Shown here in pieces: positions 11,714 through 21,527 of a DNA stretch of 64,000 nucleotides. Origin of the DNA: Physella acuta (lineage: Eukaryota > Mollusca > Gastropoda > Physidae); assembly GCF_028476545.1 (NCBI RefSeq), contig NW_026731650.1, positions 186,001 through 250,000 on the forward strand, read 5' to 3'. A model generated the notes under the pieces. The model worked only from the letters and a program-made list of their open reading frames with translations, had not been told where the DNA came from and did no database searches. Within the stretch, counting starts at the first letter, position 1. Every line of letters starts with the position of its first letter. A program made the position numbers and the translations under genes.

Positions 11714-12565
11714 AATCATCTAACTTACGATAAACTCGACTACTCGATATACTCTACTACATTTAAAACACATATCAAACTTCAATACATAAACATAACT
11801 AATAGAGATAGCACACAACATGTCGCCGCCCCCTACACCAACCAAACAACGAAACACCATCTGATCCTTGGTGACTCTACACTTAAAGGTCTCCATCCTG
11901 ATATAATGGCCACGGATCATTACGAGCGTGTATCGGTAATAGCGCTGCCTGGGGCAAATTTTGAAAAAATTAGGGACGTTATTAGTAGCCGATCACGTGA
12001 CTCTAATACCACAACTGTAACCTTACATTGTGGTGTCAACGACAGTCTATCTAACGTCAGACTGTCACAAGCTAATATGCTAGAAATTGTGAGAAGTATC
12101 ACTCACAAGTTTCCCAACGCAACAATCCGATTTTCATCCATCGTACCCCCATGTCGGGGCAAGGGTAGGCACTTGATAGATATAAATAATAGATTTTTAC
12201 AGTCTTTCTGCATTAGTTATAAATACTGTTTTATAAACAATACACCTTTTTTCACTGCGAAGTCAGGTGCCCCGAGACAACGCTTGTACAGTGACAGTAT
12301 TCATTTGACTAAAATTGGAAGCAGCATTCTCGCTAAAAATATAAAGTATCCCCAAAGAGCCGTCAGCTTAACAGATAAAGACCATGTGCAACTTTCAAAC
12401 GTAAAAGGTACAAGGTCTGATTTGGTTTCGACTGTTGATTTGCTTCCAACAATATCTTCAGATCAATTGAACTCTAGCCCAGGCTTACATCACTTAATGG
12501 GCTTTAGCCATTTGTTGCTTCATCAAGCTCTAATGTTGTCGCTTAAGCGCCTTCCTGGAACCTAA
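11714..12565 (+). CDS. LINE ORF1 fragment, SGNH/GDSL-type esterase domain
   Basis: The frame is open from 11714, just after a stop, to the TAA at 12563-12565. The first ATG is at 11906, but the domain starts before it: LILGDSTLKG (serine codon 11876-11878) is SGNH block I. Then come GVND (12032-12043), the block III asparagine, and DSIHLTKIGSS with Asp at 12293 and His at 12302, block V. Esterase domains of this kind are known in ORF1 of CR1-like LINEs, where their role in the RNP is unsettled. The true start may lie further upstream, before the stop. The C-terminal 70 or so residues after the domain show no motif. A free-standing host esterase is less likely, given the endonuclease just downstream. 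Confidence 0.75.
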   Translation, partial: NHLTYDKLDYSIYSTTFKTHIKLQYINITNRDSTQHVAAPYTNQTTKHHLILGDSTLKGLHPDIMATDHYERVSVIALPGANFEKIRDVISSRSRDSNTTTVTLHCGVNDSLSNVRLSQANMLEIVRSITHKFPNATIRFSSIVPPCRGKGRHLIDINNRFLQSFCISYKYCFINNTPFFTAKSGAPRQRLYSDSIHLTKIGSSILAKNIKYPQRAVSLTDKDHVQLSNVKGTRSDLVSTVDLLPTISSDQLNSSPGLHHLMGFSHLLLHQALMLSLKRLPGT

Positions 12566-12911
12566 CTTTTTTCACTTACTATTTACTAGTTGAGCTCACG
12601 GTACTATTTTAATTATAATACGTACTGATACTATTGTACATTTATATAGCAATATTTGTTTATATATATTTATATATATTTATATATATATTTATATATA
12701 GGTATTTATTTTGAGAGAGAGAGAGAGTGAGAGAGAGAGAAAGAGAGAGAAAGAGAGAAAGATAATAAGGCAGTGTGAAGAGCAGCGAGTGTTTGTTTAT
12801 TGGATGACAAAGCGTGTATTTGTAAGACAATTATATTGATTCTGTTTAATTAGTTCATTATATTGATTTTTGTTTATAACATCTCTTATTCATTGATATT
12901 TTATTATCTTT
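12566..12911. other. LINE inter-ORF spacer with TA and GA tracts
   Basis: It contains a TTTATATATA tract (about 12658-12702) and a GA-rich tract (about 12714-12765). No coding signal is visible. The microsatellites have probably lengthened the spacer after insertion. Confidence 0.6.
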
Positions 12912-14237
12912 ATGCATTGTCTATTTTCATCATCCTGGCCCTCACAAAGTGGGCTAAAATTGGGCCATTTAAATATTTTCCACATATTTAATAAACACCA
13001 TGAAGTTCTAAAAATTTTAAACAATTCCAACAATCCTTTCCATATCTTTGGTTTCTCTGAAACTCGATTACAATCTTTTATAAATGATGTTGAGATATCC
13101 GTCTCTGATTATAACCTAATACGCCGAGACCCATCCTTACACAAAGAAACTGGCCTTTGTGTCTATGTCCACTCCTCAATTCGTTTCAAGTACAGGAAGG
13201 ATCTGTCAACGGACAATATAGAATGTATTTGGATTGAACTCGAAAAAAGCAAACACCATCCGGCAATTTTAATTTGCTTCCTTTATAGAAATCCCTGTGA
13301 AAACATGGATTGGTATGATCGTTTTTGCTCCATGATGGATACCGTTTTATCTACTAACAATGAATATATCATATTGGGAGATTTTAATATAAATTTATTA
13401 AAACCTCAAGGATATTGGCAAGATATTATTGATTCTCTGAATCTAAAACAATTTGTGCACACGGCTACCAGGGTAAATGATAAATCAAGTACAATAATTG
13501 ACCACATATACGCATCACCTGACTGCAACCTAATAGAGGTCTGTGTCCCCTCTTGTGGTGTTAGTGACCACTTCCCTGTTTGTTGTACTTTTTCGACAAA
13601 AAGATTATGTGTACCTTCGCGGCAACACATAACTATAAGTTATCGCTCTTTTAGAAAATTTAATGAAAATCTTTTTCTTTCGGATTTATTGGCTGCCCCC
13701 TTCTGCAATGTATACAATTATAATTGTCCCGATCTTGCCATTTCTGAATGGCTGCGTATTTTCTATACTATATATGACAAACATATTCCTAAAATCTCTA
13801 AAAGGGTTAAGACTACATACAAACCTTCTTGGTTTAACAACAATATCGAATCTGCAATTAATAAAAGAGACTGGCTTAAACGTTAAGGAACTTCTGAGGA
13901 CTTTTGTAGGCAGCGAAATTATGTCAAACTGCTCGTGCGTAGGTCGAAGAAGGAGTATTTTAATAAGCTGCTGTCAGGCAAACCTAATTCCAAATCTATC
14001 TGGACTGCTATAAATCAAATAATTAGAAAAAAACGCACATGTAATACAGCTGGACATTGCCAGATATCTGCTGATGACTTTAACAATCATTTTATATCAT
14101 CTGTAGCGCTCAACACAGATGCTGATTACACAATCAGTGAGGAGCTTAACAAATTTTGTAATTCTGCTCACCGTGGTAGGACAGAGCTGATCATTCCGCT
14201 TCTCACTGTTCATGAAGTATATGTTACAAATGCCTAG
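12912..14237 (+). pseudogene. LINE ORF2, endonuclease half, one in-frame stop
   Basis: The ATG at 12912 opens 324 codons that form a full exonuclease-endonuclease-phosphatase domain. Visible blocks are LKLGHLN (Asn), FGFSETRL (catalytic Glu), LRRDPSLH-like DYNLIRRDPSLHKETGLCVY, LGDFNINLL (Asp/Asn), IIDHIYASP and GVSDHFPVCC (the final Asp-His pair). This enzyme nicks target DNA to prime reverse transcription. A TAA at 13884-13886 interrupts the frame. Reading on in the same frame gives the usual linker (VRRSKKEYFNKLLSGK, then TAINQIIRKK) up to a stop at 14235-14237, right where the reverse-transcriptase domain should begin (LLTVHEVYV). The deletion junction is near 14226-14230. Confidence 0.82.
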
Positions 14238-14815
14238 GATTGTTTATAGATCACAACCTCACTTGGTCTGACCATATTCATTTTCTAAGAATGTCCTTAT
14301 TAAAGACAACCTTTCAATTAGCAAGGATAAAAAACTTTCTCAACTATAGAAGCAGGCTGGTTTTTTATGAGGCTTTTATTCAATCCAGGTTGGATTATGC
14401 TTCTGTAGTGTGGAGCGGCAGCTTTATAACTAAGCAGCGTCCTCTTCTTTCTTTACAAAAAAGGGCTATAAAACTGGTTACTGGCTTGTCTAGTAGTCTG
14501 GATTCTTTTCTTACAACTAAAATACTTCCATTAAATAAAAAGATAATATATACTAAATCAATTTTCTTATATAAAATATTCCACGAAACAGCCCCCTCTT
14601 ACTTATCAGATCTATTTTCTTTTAACATAAAATTAAATCGTCGTCTTAATTTACCATTCCCTTATTCAACCTTTTTCCAAAAACATAGCTTCGCCTACTC
14701 TGGTTCTAATTTGTGGAACAATCTTCCTAATAAAATAAAGCTATCTAGATCTGAAAATATATTCAAATCTAAACTAAAACTAAAATTATTTAATGACCTA
14801 ACTGACTCATTGTAA
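14228..14815 (+). pseudogene. LINE ORF2, C-terminal half after the RT core
   Basis: This frame (offset from the endonuclease half) starts mid-domain with CLGLFIDHNLTWSDHI, the block that normally follows the reverse-transcriptase palm in CR1/L2-type proteins. It continues with FIQSRLDYASVVWSG, LQKRAIKLVTG and a tail with SGSNLWNNLPNKIKLS, ending at TAA 14813-14815. The usual fingers-palm region of about 200 to 250 residues, including the YxDD active site, is absent. The join to the upstream half changes frame, so the two halves cannot be read as one protein. There is no ATG at the start of this piece. Confidence 0.82.
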
Positions 14816-15037
14816 CATTTCTCATTCATCTATTATATTCTCTTTTTTTATCTCATTTTGTATGATAGCTATGTACCATTGTTTCTTTATTCCACATTTT
14901 TAGTGCTATGTTACTGCTATGTGTTATTGAATTGTTTTATTTGTTTAAACGGCCAATGTGAAAAAAGGCCTTTGTGCCTACAATTGTAACCGTTGTTTGA
15001 ATAAATTTGAATTAAATTTAAATTTGAATTAAATTTG
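14816..15037 (+). other. LINE 3' UTR and repetitive tail
   Basis: The UTR ends AAAAAAGGCCTTTGTGCC..CAATTGTAACCGTTGTTTG and then a tail of AATTTGAATTAAA units. CR1-like elements typically end in short tandem repeats rather than poly-A, which this matches. The tail marks the 3' boundary of the insertion. Confidence 0.7.
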
Positions 15038-15106
15038 AACATCCTCCAGAACTACGACACCAACACGTTTAACTTCAACAAGCTCTACAAACGGTACTAC
15101 CAATAA
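15038..15106 (+). other. Short coding-like segment at the LINE junction
   Basis: Directly after the LINE tail, 22 codons read open to a TAA (15104-15106), ending in NFNKLYKRYYQ. Third positions are mostly C or G (AAC, TAC, GAC, TTC, AAG, CTC), unlike the AT-rich surroundings. This looks like the last piece of a protein-coding exon into which the LINE inserted, or a fragment carried by some older element. I cannot identify the protein, and I find no matching piece on the 5' side. Confidence 0.35.
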
Positions 15107-15743
15107 ACAACGACTTCACTGGACCTACTACCACTACACTTTAACAGTCAATATAATTCGATACCTTAATACCACAAGAATCAATACTCCAGAACTCCAG
15201 AACTACGATACTTCATCTCCTGCATTATCATTTCTCTATTACCAATCAGATTCCACTAGACCTTCAACTACAAAACAGCCGAATAAAAACTATGACACTT
15301 TAACACTTCGATACTTTATACCTACAAAACCATATCAGCAACAGCCTTCCGCCGTTACTCCCAAATCTAAACGATGCATCAAAACTTACCAAACAATTAC
15401 AATACTTTGAACACATCGAAATTTAAATAACGAACTTATTTAATCGTTTTCTACATCAATTATGTGACACCAAATTAATTAAAAAGGCAAAGTGACTGGT
15501 AAAAAGCGCCCCGACCTTTCCAAATTAGGGATATGTTGTTGCATTTTCACCATCGCGAATAAATATAGGCCTATATATAGACCAAATTTTGGGGTGGGGG
15601 TGCAAAATTGATAGTTCGTCCTGGGTGCCGAAATAGATCGTTCCTCCTTTATAAAAGTTAATTATTAGGTACTTTTTGATAATAGCTTTTAAACACTTTG
15701 CGCCCCCCCCCCCCTAGGGATGGCGCCCTAGGCGACCGCCTAG
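15107..15743. other. G-poor stretch, then old repeat flank
   Basis: 15107-15420 is strikingly poor in G on this strand (CTACGACAC and CTTCAACTAC phrases). From about 15500 the sequence (GCGCCCC, GGGTGCCGAAATAG, then CGCCCTAGGCGACCGCCTAG) looks like the subterminal region of an old DNA transposon. Its other flank reappears at 18634-18660 on the far side of the hAT insertion. Confidence 0.5.
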
Positions 15744-15861
15744 CAGTGGCGTAGCTAGGATTTTCGGGCCCCTATGCAAAAATTATCAGTGGGCCCCTTT
15801 GTCAGTCGTTAGGCTACAATGGAGTTAAACGAAGAAATCAAATGTTACTTAAGATGGAGGG

Positions 15862-16027
15862 CAGAGTTTCTTCCAGGCATCTCTTCGGGAGGGAATTTAT
15901 ATAGAAAACATATACTTTTACCAGTGTCCGCCACCCCCCCCCCCGGAAAATGTTGACCGCCTACCCCCGAAAATATCAAGTACCACTCCCCCCCTCCCCC
16001 CGGAGAAAAAGTCTGGAAGAAACACTA
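15862..16027. mobile_element. Poly-C hAT MITE, nested copy
   Basis: This 166-bp element has ends CAGAGTTTCTTCC and GGAAGAAACACTA, flanked by ATGGAGGG on both sides (15854-15861 and 16028-16035), an 8-bp hAT-like target duplication. It contains several C runs of 5 to 12 bases. A 261-bp relative lies at 51552 and a left-end fragment at 44546. It sits inside the 2.88-kb hAT, so it inserted later. Confidence 0.9.
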
Positions 16028-16183
16028 ATGGAGGGTTTTCAAAAATATAAATATTCCGCACATTATGTATTTTAAACGTCCTGATTGTGTATTTATACTA
16101 TATGATTCAGTAGGCCTACAGCCCCGTAGTTTTGTAAAATGTTACAGGCTTACAGTTACTTTCTGTTTTAAATTAACCAAACA

Positions 16184-16397
16184 CAGTAGCGTCACAAGGT
16201 GGGACCAGTGGGGTTACACATCGGATGACACCATGACAACACTTTGCAAAATTTACTGTCAAAACTGTGCTGTATCCAGCTATAAAAATAAAAAAAATAA
16301 GTGAGAGAGGGGTGACACCCAACCGAAAATGTTGGGGACGATGGGGTGACACCTTTAGTTAACGCGTCGGGTAACACCCGACATTGTGACGCCACTT
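16184..16397. mobile_element. 214-bp hAT MITE (CAGTAGCGTCACAA), nested
   Basis: The ends CAGTAGCGTCACAA and TTGTGACGCCACTT are imperfect inverted repeats. ACCAAACA occurs at 16176-16183 and 16398-16405 as an 8-bp target duplication. The interior is full of GGTGACACC-like words. A related left end is seen at 23157. Confidence 0.85.
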
Positions 16398-16413
16398 ACC
16401 AAACACATTTTTT

Positions 16414-16797
16414 AGCGCAATTTCCATACTGGACAATTGCGATTATTAACTCGTTATTTCTGGATGGATGGATGGATGTGCGCAGCTTTAAGTCGTATCT
16501 CCTCCTCAACGAAGCAATATCGAGGACTAGTTCCAAAAGCAAATGTGTTAAGCAAGTTCCGAGGATGAACATAGGCCAAAAAAATTCCCGGAATTCCTTC
16601 CTGGATTTCCCGGAAAAGCCAAAAAAAAAACCTCGAAAAAATGCAGTTTTTGGCCCATATCTCGACAACCAGACCACTTAGCGACTTGAAACATTTACCA
16701 ATCGATTCCTGCCATAATTTAGAACAATATTGCCGAAGAAAGTTTTCAAAAATATCCTTTCGTTCGGTCACAAAAAATTAATTAAGGAAATTGCGCT
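16414..16797. repeat. Inverted-repeat-bounded segment inside the hAT
   Basis: AGCGCAATTTCC (16414-16425) is repeated exactly in inverse at 16786-16797. The 384-bp span may be a further nested MITE, but I see no clear target duplication. It begins only 8 bases after the previous insertion. Confidence 0.45.
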
Positions 16798-18600
16798 TAA
16801 ATTGTCACTAGACTTTTTATTAACTTGTTTTTGTTTCTAGAGATTTATTTAAATAGTTGTATTTTTTTTCATGCTTTTAACTTTGCAACATGAATAATAA
16901 GTTCCTTGAGATCCGTTATAGCTGCTTCTGTATCATCTCTACTTAGGATGGCCAAGTTACTAACCCAAGGGGCATGTCTACAATTTGCTTCATAACAAAT
17001 TAACAGCATGACACTTAAAAATTCTATCATAGGTATAAACATTTCCTTCCCGATCACCGTGGAATGTTAAAGAATATATTTACGTAACTAGCGTACCCAC
17101 CCGCTTGGCAGCTATCTAGTTATCAAGTCCCACATACCAGGGTACCCAAACAATATTTAAGGGTTTCATCAACGCGTTACTAAATGTTGTATTTTTAGTC
17201 GTGTGACCTTGTTTGCTTAAAAATATCTAAAATATAAAAAAAATCGCCTCTGCTATTTTTTTCCGGATCTTTGTTGCTGGGGCGCGGATTTGTCCACACT
17301 ACCGTTCACACTTCCTTGGGCGGGCTGTATGAAAGCGTTGAGTGCATGTTAATCATCCTCTATAATAGGGAGGTTGAATACCTTTCGGCGACCGCCTACA
17401 GACGTCGCGAAGGTTACTGGTTACACTACCGTAGGTAACCGGATGCAACCCCTGGTTCGGTTTAAATCATCTAACGTAAAGGCCTCTGTTGCAGTTTGAT
17501 AGTTGAATAAGTAGTACCCATGGAGGACGCGCAACCAACAGATCCCTTGCACTCAGGTAGCCGCTGGCTTTCTCGGGGCGCCCAACCTTTACTACTGCTG
17601 ATGCGCTGGAGGACACCCTTCATTTGATTTAGTAATCGTTTTTGTGTAGCCCTCCGTATTCCTAGTGGATGACGCTCATTAAAACGAATATAGGCGCCGT
17701 AGTGTTCATGGGGGAGCCCGGGGCGCACCGGCTTACACTACCGGGGCGCCGTCTGATGCGCCTGTGTAATTTGCCCGCAAATTAAGTAGTAACGCTGACC
17801 CGCTGCATCGGACACCCAATCAACGGACCCCAGATGCTAAGATAGCCGCGGCCTTACTGCTGGGGCCAACAGAAATAAAATTAAAAATTGAATGCCAGAA
17901 TCTTTCTCAAATGTCAGTTTCTTTCAGGTACCTTTCTAGGAAAATGTCTGGGGAAAAAACACTACCATGCAGTATTCACAACAACTTTACAAAGTTTCTT
18001 GGCGATTGGTTGAAAACCAAAAACGTAAAATTTTAGTAGCGCCATATTAATTAAAGATAAATTAGATAAAAAAAACAAAATATCATGAAAATGTTAGACT
18101 TCGCATGTTTTTAAAACACTGTCCGTGGTTGTTATTTTTTTTTTTAATGGCTGGGTTGTTATTATGGATGCTTAGTAAGATGGAATTTCAGGGAGGGCAG
18201 ACAGATAGGAGGAAGGTGTAGGTAATTTCCTAGTAAGTTGAGGTTTGTTGCGATACATGTAAAATCTCACAAAAAAGTCGGTCATTTATAGGCTAATTCT
18301 CTCAATGGCTTGCCCGACAATGCGACAACGGCTGTAGTGTTATTATTAGGGATGGGCCCTATTCGACCCCTCCCCCCTCCCCATACTGAATGCCATTGTC
18401 TGTACAGTAAGAAAGGACTGGGCGCCTTTTTGGAACTTTTAAATATTTCTAGAGTAGAACAGAATTTGTATTTCCATTTTATTTTTAAAATTATCTACAA
18501 AAAAAAAAAAAAAAAATTAAATTTCCAATGAAAAAGTTTAAATTTTTTAAAGAGGGAAAAGGGCTCCTATGTGCCTTGGGCCCCTGTGCCTTTCTTACGC
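16798..18600. other. hAT interior with a GC-rich block
   Basis: 16798-17270 and 17875-18600 are AT-rich, but 17275-17870 is clearly GC-richer, with phrases such as CACACTACCGTT, ACACTACCGTAGG and ACACTACCGGGGC recurring. A minus-strand frame (17471-17728, GTG-initiated) crosses the block but has no motif I recognise. This may be host DNA captured by the transposon. An A run lies near 18500-18516. Confidence 0.45.
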
Positions 18601-18633
18601 TAGCTTTACGGTAGCTACGCCACTGCCGCCTAG

Positions 18634-18660
18634 TTCGCCTTATAGGTAGCGCGGCCCTGG
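18634..18660 (-). mobile_element. End of an older interrupted hAT-like repeat
   Basis: Read on the minus strand, CCAGGGCCGCGCTACC starts here and runs into the hAT target site, then resumes on the other side at 15743 and below (CTAGGCGGTCGCCTAGGGCGCC). A CAGGGC start with C/G-rich subterminal sequence is hAT-like. Its other end was not found. Confidence 0.45.
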
Positions 18661-18789
18661 AAAATAACATTATGCGTCCATAACAATGGTGGTTGTGACG
18701 TCATTTCACAGTGACGTCATTTGTTTAAACTTAACAATGTCGCAAGGTAAAGTGCCACGAAATCTGTATAACTTAGTTCTGTATGTTGG

Positions 18790-18956
18790 TACCTTCCCTC
18801 CCTCTTTCTTTGTTCTTCTCTTTCGCTCTCTTTCGCTCTCTTTCTCACCCGCCACTCTCTCTCTTTTACTCTCTCTCTCGCTCATTTTCTTTTGTTGCTC
18901 CCTCTCTCTCTCTCTGTCTCTATCCCTAGCTCTTACTCTTTTTTTCTTTATCTCTC
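18790..18956. repeat. CT-rich low-complexity tract
   Basis: Runs of CTCTCTTTC and CTCTCTCT dominate. The reverse strand gives Arg/Glu-rich frames that are artefacts of this composition. Confidence 0.85.
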
Positions 18957-19975
18957 TGTGTACAGCCAACATATATGTAGTGTACAGCCAACATGAATGT
19001 AGTGTACAGCTAACATGAATGTAGTGTACAGCCAACATGAATGTAGTGTACAGCCAACATGAATGTAGTGTACAGCTAACATGAATGTAGTTTACAGCTA
19101 ACATGAATGTAGTGTACAGCTAACATGAATGTAGTTTACAGCTAACATGAATGTAGTGTACAGCTAACATGAATGTAGTTTACAGCTAACATGAATGTAG
19201 TGTACAGCTAACATGAATGTAGTTTACAGCTAACATGAATGTAGTGTACAGCTAACATGAATGTAGTTTACAGCTAACATGAATGTAGTGTACAGCTAAC
19301 ATGAATGTAATGTACAGCCAACATGAATGTAGTGTACAGCTAACATGAATGTAGTGTACAGCCAACATGAATGTAGTTTACAGCTAACATGAATGTAGTG
19401 TACAGCTAACATGAATGTAGTGTACAGCCAACATGAATGTAGTGTACAGCCAACATGAATGTAGTGTACAGCTAACATGCATGTAGTGTACAGCTAACAT
19501 GAATGTAGTTTACAGCTAACATGAATGTAGTGTACAGCTAACATGAATGTAGTGTACAGCCAACATGAATGTAGTGTACAGCTAACATGAATGTAGTGTA
19601 CAGCTAACATGAATGTAGTGTACAGCCAACATGAATGTAGTGTACAGCTAACATGAATGTAGTGTACAGCCAACATGAATGTAGTGTACAGCTAACATGA
19701 ATGTAGTGTACAGCTAACATGAATGTAGTGTACAGCTAACATGAATGTAGTGTACAGCTAACATGAATGTAGTGTACAGCTAACATGAATGTAGTGTAGA
19801 GCCAACATGAATGTAGTGTACAGCCAACATGAATGTAGTGTACAGCTAACATGAATGTAGTGTACAGCCAACATGAATGTAGTGTACAGCTAACATGAGT
19901 GTAGTGTACAGCCAACATGAATGTAGTGTACAGCTAACATGAATGTAGTGTACAGCTAACATGAGTGTACAAGAA
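18957..19975. repeat. 22-bp minisatellite, about 46 copies
   Basis: The unit is TGTACAGCTAACATGAATGT plus AG, with GCC/GCT and GTGT/GTTT variants. In 19085-19300 the GTG and GTT variants alternate, a 44-bp higher-order pattern. TGTACA is a palindrome in each unit. Confidence 0.94.
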
Positions 19976-20150
19976 TTGTGTACATTTACTCTGAGCATGC
20001 ACTGTGAAGAAAACGTTGGACAAATGCCTGAGGTTGATGGATCGAATCCCGTTAGGACCGAGACTTTAAGTACCATCTGGGGTGTAGTTTAATTAATTAG
20101 CGCGCGCCAACTGATCTAATCAGAGCAGACTACAAACAGCAGACGATAGA
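19976..20150. other. Possible SINE relic
   Basis: GGTTGATGGATCGAATCCC near 20031-20050 resembles a tRNA B-box region, but no A box or tail can be paired with it. The rest is unique sequence. Confidence 0.25.
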
Positions 20151-20271
20151 CACGTGACGCCTAAAGTGGCAACTTCCGGTTACTGAACTGTGGGTTGGAC
20201 TGGTGGATTATCGCCTGATCTGGTTTACAGTTAGCTGGCAGGGATTACCGTGGTTAGGATACAAGGTGAGT
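20151..20271 (+). promoter_or_regulatory. Promoter-like block with candidate first-exon donor
   Basis: CACGTG (20151-20156) is followed by ACTTCCGG (20172-20179), the ETS/GABP core found at many housekeeping start sites. About 90 bases later comes ACAAG|GTGAGT (GT at 20266), a near-consensus 5' splice site. A short non-coding first exon between these would be normal for a metazoan gene. No downstream coding exon is recognisable in the window, so this is only a candidate. Confidence 0.3.
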
Positions 20272-20288
20272 CGAGGTGTGGGTAGGGA

Positions 20289-20420
20289 ATAGGGGGCGGG
20301 TTGTCATTAGGGGCGGGTTGTCATTGGGGGCGGGTTCTTGGTTTGTCAACCTTGACTTAAGGGGCGTGTTGTTGGTTTAGGGGCGGGTTGTTTGTCAACC
20401 TTGACTTTAGGGGCGGGCTC
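20289..20420 (+). promoter_or_regulatory. GC-box array (five GGGGCGGG)
   Basis: GGGGCGGG occurs at 20293, 20310, 20327, 20380 and 20410, with GGGGCGTG at 20361. The first three are exactly 17 bp apart. GTTTGTCAACCTTGACTT is also repeated. Sp1/KLF-type factors bind such sites. It lies just after the candidate first-exon donor; a small degenerate tandem repeat is the alternative. Confidence 0.4.
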
Positions 20421-20425
20421 TTGTC

Positions 20426-21111
20426 CCCACTCCCACCCCACCCCCACTCCCGATACAAATATGACATACACCCGTTGAATAGATTAGTATAGATGCTTAT
20501 TATTTTATGTCAATATGATCCTGTCCAAGAATCACTTCGTGATAAATTCTAGGAGCATCATTTTTATGGGGATATCCGGAAAAAAATTCTCCTCTTAAAA
20601 ACGACCGCAGTGGGTTAATTAGGAGCGGTGTAGATTTACCTTTAAAAACGGGTGTCACGCTAGTTGTAAGGCTTAACAACGCTTGGCTGCGAAATAGCTG
20701 AAATGGGGCAGGGGAATGTGAGGGTGGACGTGGGGGTGTGGGTGGGGGGAGAGGGGGTTAATTATCGGACCGTTGGTCGTCATCGAGTCTCCAGTGCCAT
20801 TGTCAGGATGACGTCATAGACAACGTTAGCGGTGGTCTTGTCAGGCTAAATCTGTCTTCAGTTGGATATCATTGGATAAGACTCGAATCAGTTATGATTT
20901 TACATTGCCATATTTCTGTAACCAGAAAATAAATCGAAGCGAATTGTGATGACATAATATAAGACACTCGTACGAATGACACACTTGTCTGAATGAGACA
21001 CATGCATTTGTCGTTGATCCTATGTGTCTAGTTGTTTGTTAAGTGCAGCCAAGGGTTATATTTATGGGTTGCACTTTGTTATTTCCATCCTATATATCCC
21101 ATCTCATCCGG
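20426..21111. other. Unique stretch
   Basis: No gene is recognised. It includes a G-rich patch (about 20728-20756) and a TGACGTCA box near 20809. Confidence 0.4.
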
Positions 21112-21266
21112 CCCGCGGAGATCTTTTTGTCCACGGAAAAAACGTTTATTGGTGATGGCTGAGGAATTTTGTCTAGAAAAATCAAAGACATTCCTGGAAG
21201 AAACGGCCCCGAAGTGAAATTTGATAGTTAATGCGGCCCTCGGACTGAAAAGTTTGGAGACCCCTG
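21112..21266 (-). mobile_element. hAT-type terminal fragment (CAGGGGTCTCC)
   Basis: Read on the minus strand from 21266, the sequence starts CAGGGGTCTCCAAACTTTT and continues CAGTCCGAGGGCCGCATT, the classic layout of a hAT end and subterminal region. On the plus strand GGCCCGCGGAGATC at about 21112 may be the inner limit. The opposite end was not found. Confidence 0.55.
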
Positions 21267-21527
21267 CTGTATCCCATTGATAATCTCCAAAGTTTTATTT
21301 ACTTATCCCATCCTGTATCCTAAATCAGCATTACATATATCGGAACATTGAAGTCAACGACCCAGAGGTCAATGACCCAAAATCTAATTTTGGCGTCTGA
21401 TTGTCTAAATATAGTTCAATTGTTGGTCTTAACTAACAGTGTAATCCGTCAAACACTAGGTCTAGCTGGGGAAATGAGAAATGTTCAGTCATTCTCATTT
21501 ATTATGCTACGTTTTTATGTGGGTTTT
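21267..21527. other. Unique stretch
   Basis: Nothing recognisable; AT-rich. Confidence 0.35.

Larger units (their letters stand above)
11714..15037 (+). mobile_element. CR1-superfamily LINE, internally deleted
   Basis: This is a non-LTR retrotransposon with, in order, an SGNH-esterase ORF1, a 346-bp spacer with TATAT and GA tracts, an endonuclease-bearing ORF2 start, the C-terminal part of ORF2, a short 3' UTR and an AT-rich repetitive tail (TTGAATTAAA units, about 15000-15037). The esterase ORF1 together with an EEP endonuclease fits the CR1/L2/Rex group, which is family knowledge. The reverse-transcriptase core is missing and ORF2 has an in-frame stop, so it cannot move by itself. The 5' boundary is unknown; 11714 is only where the ORF1 frame opens. 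I saw no clear target duplication. Confidence 0.85.
15744..18625. mobile_element. 2.88-kb hAT-type DNA transposon with 8-bp TSD
   Basis: The ends CAGTGGCGTAGCTA (15744) and TAGCTACGCCACTG (ending 18625) are perfect 14-bp inverted repeats. Both sides carry the direct repeat CCGCCTAG (15736-15743 and 18626-18633), the 8-bp target duplication typical of hAT. I found no recognisable transposase (no BED finger or hATC dimerisation motif), so it is a non-autonomous or gutted copy. Two smaller elements with their own 8-bp duplications sit inside, plus a 12-bp inverted-repeat pair. Intact long terminal matches and a perfect TSD suggest the outer insertion is not very old. Confidence 0.88.

Noticed and set aside
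16396-16771. Overlapping frames on both strands within the hAT
   Set aside because: They cross nested MITE boundaries and show no transposase motif.
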